NCBI GenBank assembly: GCA_964413845.1
Contig: CAYPTJ010000016.1
Location: forward strand, 1-5,744
Source of the DNA: CAYPTJ01 sp964413845
GTDB lineage: Bacteria > Patescibacteriota > WWE3 > 9FT-COMBO-53-11
Reading direction: 5' to 3'
Length of the DNA stretch: 5,744 nt
Within the stretch, counting starts at the first letter, position 1. Each line of letters opens with the position of its first letter. The notes under the pieces are model-generated. The model ran no database searches, was not told the origin of the DNA, and was given only the letters and a program-made list of their open reading frames with translations. Shown here one piece after another: positions 1 through 4,541 of the stretch. Made by a program: the position numbers and the translations under genes.

Positions 1-66
1 GGGATCACAAGGGTTAAGGAGTCCCACACGGGAAGATATCTGAAGCACTACCTGAAAAAACAGTAG
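1..66 (+). CDS. uvrA: UvrA excinuclease ATPase, C-terminal end only (partial)
   Basis: Reading frame 1 is open from the window edge to a TAG at 64-66 and gives 21 residues containing KESHTGRYLKHYL. UvrA proteins characteristically end in a short tail of the type KES(Y/H)TG-x-(F/Y)LK after the second ATPase domain, so this is read as the extreme 3' end of uvrA. UvrA is the damage-sensing ABC-type ATPase that loads UvrB onto lesions in nucleotide excision repair. The next gene is uvrC, starting 5 bases after this stop in the same direction, which strongly supports the call. None of the ATPase or zinc domains lie in the window. The identification rests on a short tail plus context. Confidence 0.8.
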   Translation, partial: GITRVKESHTGRYLKHYLKKQ

Positions 67-71
67 GGAGA

Positions 72-1382
72 ATGCGCAAGATTTATCGCCTGACAAAAGA
101 AGAGATCGCAAGAGCGCCGGCAACAATTGGGGTTTACCAGTTTCTTAAGGACCGTAAGGTCCTTTACATCGGCAAAGCGGTCAACGTTAAGGCGCGGCTC
201 GCCTCTCATCTGCAAAACGCAAGGCTTGATCCCAAAGAGGCGGCGATCGTTGCGGAAGCCGACCGAATCAAGGTCATCCCCACCGAATCCGAATTCCAGG
301 CCCTTCTTACCGAGGCAAAGCTGATTAAAGATAAGAAGCCGAAGTACAACAAGATCTGGAGGGACGACAAAAGCTATCTTTATCTTAAGATCACAAGAGA
401 AGAGTACCCCAAGGTTCTCTTGGCTCGCGCCAAAGACATCCCCCGCGCTCCCAAACATTTGTATTTTGGGCCCTTCCAATCAACCCGTGTTGCCCAAGAT
501 CTGATCCGGGAGGTGAGAAAGGTTGTTCCCTTTTGCACAAGAGAAAGGATCAGCCGTGGTGCTTGTTTCCACTCCAAGATCGGTCTTTGTGACCCCTGTC
601 CCAATGTGATCTTTTATCTGCCGGAAGGCAGACAGAAACAAGAGCTTAAAAAAGAATATCACCGAAACATCCGTCAGGTTACTCGGATCTTCAAAGGACA
701 GACCGAACCAGTGCTCAAGGACCTGACCCAACGAATCCAAGCCCTCTCAGAACAAGAACAGTTTGAGGGAGCACTGATCCTTCGCAACCGAATGTTAAGG
801 TTTGAAAAGCTGATCAGCCAGACGCTGGGGATCAAAGAGGATCTGCCAAAGGCGGATGATCTGGAGCGTGCCCTTGAAAGTCTTAAGCAATTTATCCAAA
901 GGTTCTTCCCCGGACCTGTCCGCCTCTGGCGGATTGAGGCTTACGATGTCTCCAACCTAACCGGGCAGGAGGCAACGGCGGCGATGGTGGTTTTAACAAA
1001 AGGGCAGGTTGATAAAAGCCAATATCGAAAGTTCAAAATTAAAGATTTAAAGTTAAAAATTGGGGATATTCAGATGCTTGAAGAGGTTGTCAGGCGGCGG
1101 TTTGATAACCCTTGGCCCAAGCCCAACTTGATCATCGTTGATGGAGGGAAACCGCAGGTTCGAGTGATCGTTAAGACGCTTGGGGAGTTAAAACTGCGGA
1201 TCCCGGTTATCGGGATCGCTAAGACCCCTGATCGGCTGGTTGTTGGAACTAAAGATCTTCCTACCATCAAACTTCCTGCAACCGACCCAGGATTCAACCT
1301 CATCCGCCTTATCCGCGATGAATCCCACCGGTTTTCAAGAAGGTATCACTTGTTTTTGAGAGGAAAAAAGTTACTGCCTTAA
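72..1382 (+). CDS. uvrC: UvrC excinuclease subunit, short form without the C-terminal HhH region
   Basis: UvrC makes the two incisions flanking a lesion bound by UvrB in nucleotide excision repair. The 436-residue product has the expected domains in order. The GIY-YIG nuclease spans about 15-95 (GVY 20-22, YIG 32-34, Arg42, Glu81, then KPKYN). Four cysteines at 155, 165, 173 and 176 match the iron-sulfur/zinc position of the family. A UVR (UvrB-contact) helix pair lies at about 215-247. An RNase H-like nuclease follows, with EAYDVSN (Asp292), IIVDGGK (Asp357) and ESHRF (His419). The chain stops about 17 residues after ESHRF, where standard UvrC of about 600 residues continues into tandem helix-hairpin-helix motifs, so that DNA-binding tail is absent. 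ATG at 72 is the only start after an in-frame stop at 15-17 apart from non-standard codons. AGGGAG lies unusually close to it and overlaps the uvrA stop, implying translational coupling. Confidence 0.95.
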   Translation: MRKIYRLTKEEIARAPATIGVYQFLKDRKVLYIGKAVNVKARLASHLQNARLDPKEAAIVAEADRIKVIPTESEFQALLTEAKLIKDKKPKYNKIWRDDKSYLYLKITREEYPKVLLARAKDIPRAPKHLYFGPFQSTRVAQDLIREVRKVVPFCTRERISRGACFHSKIGLCDPCPNVIFYLPEGRQKQELKKEYHRNIRQVTRIFKGQTEPVLKDLTQRIQALSEQEQFEGALILRNRMLRFEKLISQTLGIKEDLPKADDLERALESLKQFIQRFFPGPVRLWRIEAYDVSNLTGQEATAAMVVLTKGQVDKSQYRKFKIKDLKLKIGDIQMLEEVVRRRFDNPWPKPNLIIVDGGKPQVRVIVKTLGELKLRIPVIGIAKTPDRLVVGTKDLPTIKLPATDPGFNLIRLIRDESHRFSRRYHLFLRGKKLLP

Positions 1383-1392
1383 CTTCTCTCGG

Positions 1393-1491
1393 AAGAACGC
1401 AATCGCTTCGCTTGATCGCTATCTTTCTCACTGCGTTCGAAAGAACACGATCGCTTCGCTTGATCGCTATCTTTCTCACTGCGTTCGAAAG
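1393..1491. repeat. Tandem 48-bp direct repeat (2 copies) with internal dyad symmetry
   Basis: Two adjoining 48-bp units, 1393-1440 and 1441-1488, differ at only two positions (1399/1447 G to A, 1401/1449 A to G); the first three bases of a third unit follow at 1489-1491. Each unit contains GCTTCGCT (1405-1412, 1453-1460) and CTTTCTCACTGCGTTCGAAAG-type arms. In copy 1 the outer arms GAACGCA (1395-1401) and TGCGTTC (1432-1438) pair perfectly. In copy 2 the inner arms CGATC and GATCG pair perfectly instead. At the junction GTTC-GAAA-GAAC (1435-1446) can fold as a tetraloop hairpin. The array starts 10 bases after the uvrC stop, so it lies in the uvrC 3' untranslated region. No terminal T-run follows. 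Function unknown. Confidence 0.9.
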
Positions 1492-1537
1492 TATCACCTT
1501 CTTCTTCGAAGCAGGCAACTCCTCCCTTAAAGACCGC

Positions 1538-1565
1538 TTGACTCTCCAAGAAAATCCTTCATAAT
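1538..1565 (+). promoter_or_regulatory. Sigma70-type promoter of the YunG-like/zinc-ribbon operon
   Basis: TTGACT (1538-1543, five of six to consensus) is followed after 16 bases by CATAAT (1560-1565, five of six). Predicted transcription start is near 1572, leaving a leader of about 30 bases that carries the strong ribosome-binding site at 1592-1599. The stretch between the 48-bp repeats and this promoter (1492-1537) shows nothing else I can name except a small CTTCGAAG palindrome. Predicted from sequence only. Confidence 0.7.
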
Positions 1566-1591
1566 GGGGGCAGGTACCCTCAAACTTGTTT

Positions 1592-1599
1592 AAGGAGGA
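1592..1599 (+). promoter_or_regulatory. Strong Shine-Dalgarno site fixing a TTG start
   Basis: AAGGAGGA lies 3 bases upstream of TTG at 1603, a few bases tighter than usual if the whole octamer is counted but normal from its GGAG core. An in-frame TAA at 1591-1593 overlaps it, so no upstream start is possible. This is the clearest ribosome-binding site in the window. Confidence 0.8.
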
Positions 1600-1602
1600 G
1601 GA

Positions 1603-2010
1603 TTGAAAAAGCTGACTGTTGGGAGACTGAAAAAGCTTTTGCCGACGATCTGCGATCAGAAGACATCCCAAGATCCAATAGGTTGGACACAAGAGAATCC
1701 TCTCTGGGGACACTGTGCTGTTATTGCCCTCATCGTCCAGGATTACTTTGGCGGAGATCTCCTTCGCGCTTCCTTAAGACTGGCACCGGGTTCCCACTAT
1801 TGGAACAGACTACCTGACGGAACGGAAGTAGATCTAACTGCCAGACAATTTGGTGACAACTATCCCATACTTACAGACCCGATTATTCGGACACGCGAAT
1901 ACGTCCTCTCTTATCCCGACACTGCTGAGCGCTACAAGCTTCTGAAGTCCCGTTTGGGGAAATTACTCCAAAGAGAAGGGGGTGGGGATGCCACAAACCA
2001 TCTGCTGTAA
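1603..2010 (+). CDS. YunG-like protein of unknown function
   Basis: The 135-residue product resembles the uncharacterised YunG family as I know it: W-x-x-x-NP-x-x-GHCAV (28-40), IVQDYFGGDLLR (44-55), SHYWNRLPDGTEVDLT (64-79) and QF (82-83). No signal peptide or membrane segment is visible, so it is probably cytoplasmic. The conserved Cys38, His65 and Asp77, in that order, are arranged like the catalytic triad of transglutaminase/papain-like folds. This is an inference from residue order; no reaction is known for the family. Translation starts at TTG 1603, placed by a strong ribosome-binding site and an in-frame stop just upstream. Its last 23 bases overlap the next gene, so the two are probably co-translated from the promoter at 1538-1565. 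The family name is likely but was recalled from motifs. Confidence 0.75.
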   Translation: MKKLTVGRLKKLLPTICDQKTSQDPIGWTQENPLWGHCAVIALIVQDYFGGDLLRASLRLAPGSHYWNRLPDGTEVDLTARQFGDNYPILTDPIIRTREYVLSYPDTAERYKLLKSRLGKLLQREGGGDATNHLL

Positions 2011-2251
2011 CGAATGTCGAAAAGAGCATAAGGCTGGTGAGGGAAAAACAGAGTTCCGCTGTCGAAACTGCGGGCGGATAGTTGTGGAACCCTATTCTTA
2101 CATCCCTGGTTCTTTGGATTCTACTTTCCGTTACGAAGGCCGGTTTTGCTACTGCGATGACTGCGCCTTAAAGTTGCGAAGATGTTGGATGTGCGGAAGC
2201 CTTGTTTCCCAAGATGGATCAAGGATAGTCTCCCCGCACGATATCATTTAG
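1988..2251 (+). CDS. Small protein with two zinc-ribbon-like CxxC/CxxC modules
   Basis: An 87-residue protein that I do not recognise by family. It carries two pairs of CxxC knuckles: Cys7/Cys10 with Cys25/Cys28 (RNCG, a typical zinc-ribbon second knuckle), and Cys56/Cys59 with Cys66/Cys69 (CWMCGS). Extra cysteines occur at 6 and 54. A linker of about 27 residues rich in Tyr, Ser and Pro separates the modules. Each set of four cysteines could hold one zinc ion; such modules bind nucleic acid or protein partners, but nothing here says which. ATG at 1988 is preferred over an in-frame GTG at 1982 because AGAAGGGGGT (1974-1983) is a near-perfect ribosome-binding site 4 bases upstream of the ATG. 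It overlaps the YunG-like gene by 23 bases and is followed at once by a terminator, so it is the last gene of a two-gene operon. Confidence 0.8.
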   Translation: MPQTICCNECRKEHKAGEGKTEFRCRNCGRIVVEPYSYIPGSLDSTFRYEGRFCYCDDCALKLRRCWMCGSLVSQDGSRIVSPHDII

Positions 2252-2265
2252 CTTGCTTATAAGTT

Positions 2266-2298
2266 AAGCGGCTTGGATTAAACCAAGTCGCTTTTTTA
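2266..2298 (+). terminator. Rho-independent terminator of the YunG-like/zinc-ribbon operon
   Basis: AAGCGGCTTGG (2266-2276) pairs with CCAAGTCGCTT (2283-2293) in an 11-bp stem with one G-U pair and a 6-base loop ATTAAA, followed by a T-run (stem end into 2292-2297). It lies 15 bases after the stop of the small zinc-binding protein. On the minus strand the hairpin exists too, after the dnaB stop, but it is followed by CTTAACTTAT rather than a clean T-run, so any stop for dnaB transcripts there would be weaker. Confidence 0.9.
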
Positions 2299-2314
2299 TT
2301 GTCTTGGGAGATTC

Positions 2315-3622
2315 CTACCGCCCCGTTTCCGTCTCATAGAAGCGGGTGCGCTCCCCGCGGAAGAAGAGGGGGAGCTCGCCAGTGGGACCGTTTCGATGCT
2401 TGGCGATGAAAAGCTTCATATTGCTGCGATCATCCTCATCCTCCCGGTAAAGAAACATCACCACATCGGCATCCTGCTCAATCGAACCTGATTCGCGAAG
2501 ATCCGAAAGCTGGGGCCGAGGGGCACCGCGGGCTTCAACCGCCCGGGAAAGCTGGGAGACAGCCAGAACGGGAATATTTAGCTCCCGCGCCAAGTTCTTT
2601 AAAGCTTGGGAGATCTCCGAAACCTCCTGAACCCGATTCTCCAAGTTGCGGCTTCGCGCCAGCTGCATGTAATCAACGATAAAAAGTCTGATCTTCTTCT
2701 CCATCTGCAGTCGGCGGGCGCGCATCCTCATCTCCATCACCGATAAAGCAGGAGTGTCATCAATAAAGATTGGCGCCTCGGCCAACTCCCCCATCGCCTC
2801 CCCCAGCTTCTTAAAATCTTCCTCCTCTAACCGACCGGTATGTAGCTTCCAGCTATCAACATCCGCTTGGGAGGAGAGCAGTCGATGGACTAACTGCTCG
2901 CGGGAGCTTTCCAGGGAAAAGACCCCCACCGGGATCTTGTGGGCAACCGCCGCATGCTGAGCAATGTTTAAGGCAAGAGAGGTCTTACCGAGGGAGGGGC
3001 GGGCGGCAAGGACAATCATGTTGGAGTTCTGCAGTCCTCCCAACCGCTCATCAAGCTGCTTAAAGCCCGTGGGGACTCCTCGAGGGACATCAGGGTTCTT
3101 CTGGAGCTCATCAAGGCGATCAAAAGTTTCCTCAAGGGTGGGTTTAAGGTGGGAGAAGCCAACTCTTGCCTGCACTTGGGAGATTGCAAAAATAGAGCTC
3201 TCCGCCTTATCTAGAAGATCCTCCAGTGCAAGCTCCTCCTTAAAGCCTAGCTCCACAATCTGGGAGGAAGTGGTGATCAATTCCCGCTTGACCGCGGTGT
3301 CGTGCACGATCCGACCGTAGTAATCTACATGCGCCGGCGTGGGAACAGAATCCGTAAGCTCGGTAAGATAAGAGGCACCCCCCACCTTATCCAGTAATTT
3401 ACGACGCTTCAGTTCAGAGGTGACAGTCACCAGATCGGCTGGCTCATGCTCCTCATAAAGCTTCAAGATCGCCTCATAAATCTGCCGATGAGCATCGCGA
3501 TAAAAATACTCCGGACGCAAAAACTCCGCCACCTTGACGATCGCATCTTTGTCAATAAGAAGTGCTCCTAAGAGGGAACGTTCAGCGTCTAAGTTGTGAG
3601 GTGGTATCTTAGGATCTGGCAT
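2315..3622 (-). CDS. dnaB: Replicative DNA helicase DnaB
   Basis: DnaB is the hexameric ATP-driven helicase that unwinds DNA ahead of the replication fork and recruits primase. The 435-residue product has normal full length. The N-terminal primase-contact domain begins PPHNLDAERSLLGALL (7-22). A linker follows at about 105-180 and the RecA-like ATPase domain from about 181. Visible motifs are Walker A ARPSLGKT (207-214, Lys213/Thr214), the FSLESS segment with Glu238, Walker B LFIVDYMQL (Asp317), SQLSR with Gln357, DLRESGSIEQDADVV (374-388) and the arginine-finger region KHRNGPTG (Arg410). No intein or insertion interrupts it. The ATG at 3622-3620 matches the usual family start, but no Shine-Dalgarno site precedes it. 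The UlaG-like gene ends 69 bases upstream on the same strand, with a 7-bp repeat array between, so the two may be co-transcribed. Confidence 0.97.
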   Translation of the reverse strand: MPDPKIPPHNLDAERSLLGALLIDKDAIVKVAEFLRPEYFYRDAHRQIYEAILKLYEEHEPADLVTVTSELKRRKLLDKVGGASYLTELTDSVPTPAHVDYYGRIVHDTAVKRELITTSSQIVELGFKEELALEDLLDKAESSIFAISQVQARVGFSHLKPTLEETFDRLDELQKNPDVPRGVPTGFKQLDERLGGLQNSNMIVLAARPSLGKTSLALNIAQHAAVAHKIPVGVFSLESSREQLVHRLLSSQADVDSWKLHTGRLEEEDFKKLGEAMGELAEAPIFIDDTPALSVMEMRMRARRLQMEKKIRLFIVDYMQLARSRNLENRVQEVSEISQALKNLARELNIPVLAVSQLSRAVEARGAPRPQLSDLRESGSIEQDADVVMFLYREDEDDRSNMKLFIAKHRNGPTGELPLFFRGERTRFYETETGR

Positions 3623-3653
3623 TGCTAGTTATTAGTTCACAGAACGCTTCGCT

Positions 3654-3700
3654 ACAGTTTACAGATACTGTCAACTGTGAACTGTACACTGTCAACTGTG
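3654..3700. repeat. Degenerate 7-bp tandem array with adjacent hairpin, upstream of dnaB
   Basis: Five consecutive 7-mers fill 3666-3700: TACTGTC, AACTGTG, AACTGTA, CACTGTC, AACTGTG (shared core ACTGT). A 13-base segment ACTGTCAACTGTG therefore recurs at 3667-3679 and 3688-3700, exactly 21 bp apart. The left part folds back: ACAGTT (3654-3659) and ACAG (3661-3664) pair with CTGT (3668-3671) and AACTGT (3673-3678), with one mismatch and an ATA loop. On the minus strand the array supplies two perfect TTGACA hexamers (3674-3669, 3695-3690), but I see no -10 box at 16-18 bases from either. The array overlaps the stop codon of the upstream hydrolase. AGAACGCTTCGCT just beside it (3641-3653) echoes the 48-bp repeats. 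Confidence 0.85.
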
Positions 3701-4360
3701 CTTCAACACAACGACTTCCGGCTCCTCCGGCAGAGTCACTTTGGCTACCTTAAGTTTATCTTGTGCTTCAACTCCTGTCCCCCCTGCCTTGCCGGCAGGC
3801 AGGCCCATCTCCTCAAGGAAGGCGGAAACCTCCGAAAGCTCCTTAAAGCTCTCTCCCATCCCTGGAACTTTGAAATGCATTGGGATAATAATCCGCGGCT
3901 CAAGCTGCGCCACCACCTTTGCCGCCTCCTCATGATCAATCGTATAGACTCCGCCGGTTGGGACAAAAAGAATATCGGGATTGCCAATCTCCTCCGCCGT
4001 TTTCTCATCCAAAAGATGGCCCAAATCACCCAAGTGACAGAGAGTTAACTCCTCGGCCTCAAAAAGATAGATCGTGTTTCTCCCCCGCTCCGCCCCTTCT
4101 TTTTTATCATGGAAAGTGGGAAAGCCCCAAACTTTAACCCCGGAAACCTCATACTCCCCCGGACCTAAGATCACAAAAGGATCACCGGAAACGGCAGAAA
4201 CGTTGTTGTGGTCGAGATGATCGTGGGTGGAAAGGACGATGTTTGCCGAAACTTTGGGGAAACGAAGACCTACTTTATCAGGATCAAAAGGGTCAATTAC
4301 AACCGTTGCCTCTTTTGCTTCAATAAGAAAACTTGAGTGTCCAAGATAACGAATAACCAT
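3692..4360 (-). CDS. UlaG-like metallo-beta-lactamase-fold hydrolase
   Basis: A 222-residue member of the metal-dependent hydrolases of the UlaG/COG2220 type within the metallo-beta-lactamase superfamily. Metal-ligand motifs are visible in order: GHSSFLIE at the start (7-14), THDHLDH (45-51, with His46, His48, Asp50, His51), His84 in PTFHDKKEG, HLGDLGH (109-115, Asp112), PTGG (134-137) and IPMHF (His162). This is the usual two-metal site. The substrate cannot be told; the best-known relative, UlaG, is an ascorbate-6-phosphate lactonase, but most members are uncharacterised. No signal peptide is present. Residues 187-194 (LPAGKAGG) are encoded by an inserted palindromic repeat. The last two codons and stop come from the 7-bp array. 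It is co-directional with dnaB downstream. A -10-like TATATT ends 7 bases before the ATG and no Shine-Dalgarno is seen, so the mRNA may be leaderless. Confidence 0.9.
   Translation of the reverse strand: MVIRYLGHSSFLIEAKEATVVIDPFDPDKVGLRFPKVSANIVLSTHDHLDHNNVSAVSGDPFVILGPGEYEVSGVKVWGFPTFHDKKEGAERGRNTIYLFEAEELTLCHLGDLGHLLDEKTAEEIGNPDILFVPTGGVYTIDHEEAAKVVAQLEPRIIIPMHFKVPGMGESFKELSEVSAFLEEMGLPAGKAGGTGVEAQDKLKVAKVTLPEEPEVVVLKHS
3783..3803. repeat. Palindromic repeat inserted in frame in the hydrolase gene
   Basis: A 21-base near-perfect palindrome with centre TGCCGGCA (3790-3797) and outer arms CCTGCC (3783-3788) and GGCAGG (3798-3803), perfect except for one bulged T at 3789. It is read on the minus strand as the main part of LPAGKAGG, between FLEEMG and TGVEAQDKL. 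Low-complexity Pro-Ala-Gly-Lys/Arg segments from this kind of palindrome are, to my recollection, frequent in Patescibacteria proteins. The segment lies after all metal-binding residues, probably in a surface turn. Confidence 0.85.
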
Positions 4361-4367
4361 CGTGATT

Positions 4368-4373
4368 AATATA
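4368..4373 (-). promoter_or_regulatory. Candidate -10 box of the hydrolase-dnaB unit
   Basis: On the minus strand TATATT lies 7 bases upstream of the hydrolase ATG, inside an AT-rich stretch with a TGTG just before it. Transcription would begin at or next to the start codon, giving a leaderless message. No convincing -35 hexamer lies 16-18 bases further upstream, so this is a weak prediction. Confidence 0.4.
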
Positions 4374-4418
4374 ACACATAAGAATTTGCCTTGCTTGCCC
4401 TCAAAAGAAAAAAAGATC

Positions 4419-4434
4419 TACCTTGAACAAGGTA
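4419..4434. promoter_or_regulatory. Inverted repeat in the divergent intergenic region (possible operator)
   Basis: TACCTTG (4419-4425) and CAAGGTA (4428-4434) are perfect 7-bp arms around AA, a 16-bp dyad. It sits about 59 bases upstream of the hydrolase start and 108 bases upstream of hisS. Spacing and symmetry fit a dimeric repressor site. On the minus strand it is followed after GATC by seven T, so a weak terminator-like hairpin is an alternative reading. Confidence 0.4.
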
Positions 4435-4455
4435 ATAATCTAACCGCTCTGATTT

Positions 4456-4471
4456 AATGAATTAATTCATT
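4456..4471. promoter_or_regulatory. Perfect 16-bp palindrome in the divergent intergenic region
   Basis: AATGAATTAATTCATT is its own reverse complement over all 16 bases. It lies between the divergent hydrolase and hisS genes and overlaps by two bases a possible -35 hexamer TTGAGA (4470-4475), which is followed after 17 bases by TCAAAT (4493-4498). A regulator bound here could affect either gene. It is AT-rich, so chance is possible. Confidence 0.45.
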
Positions 4472-4502
4472 GAGACAAAAACAGCCCCACAATCAAATAG
4501 GA

Positions 4503-4532
4503 TCGACAAACCAAAGAGAAAGTTGTTACTAT
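4503..4532 (+). promoter_or_regulatory. Candidate hisS promoter giving a very short leader
   Basis: TCGACA (4503-4508, five of six to the -35 consensus) and TACTAT (4527-4532, four of six to the -10) are 18 bases apart. The -10 ends 9 bases before the hisS ATG, so transcription would begin within a few bases of the start codon, consistent with the lack of a Shine-Dalgarno site. TTGAGA (4470-4475) with TCAAAT (4493-4498) is an alternative with a leader of about 37 bases. No tRNA or T-box-like leader is visible in 4361-4541. Confidence 0.5.
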
Positions 4533-4541
4533 CAGAACGTT

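Noticed and set aside
1029..1066. AT-rich patch in uvrC (FKIKDLKLKI) as another inserted repeat
   Set aside because: The spacing between FKIK and the following MLEEV matches ordinary UvrC, so no added residues can be shown; probably local composition.
1393..1491. CRISPR array
   Set aside because: Only two units, directly adjoining without spacers, no cas genes nearby; it is a simple tandem duplication.
1309..1713. Minus-strand reading frame across the 48-bp repeats
   Set aside because: It runs antisense to the uvrC end, the promoter at 1538-1565 and the start of the YunG-like gene, has no recognisable domain, and is open mainly because the 48-bp unit is a multiple of three.
1982..1990. GTG at 1982 as start of the zinc-binding protein
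   Set aside because: It would overlap the near-consensus ribosome-binding site at 1974-1983; ATG at 1988 has the right spacing.
2251..2269. Alternative hairpin GCTT...AAGC overlapping the terminator stem as an antiterminator
   Set aside because: Only four base pairs in the outer stem, and it lies after the last gene, so there is nothing for it to control.
2965..3010. Possible intein at the DnaB Walker A site, a known intein position
   Set aside because: The helicase is 435 residues and continuous through ARPSLGKTSLALN; no insertion is present.
4405..4434. Minus-strand terminator formed by the 7-2-7 inverted repeat and T-run
   Set aside because: The stem is AT-rich with a tiny loop, four bases separate it from the T-run, and no minus-strand gene ends just upstream; recorded as a dyad site instead.
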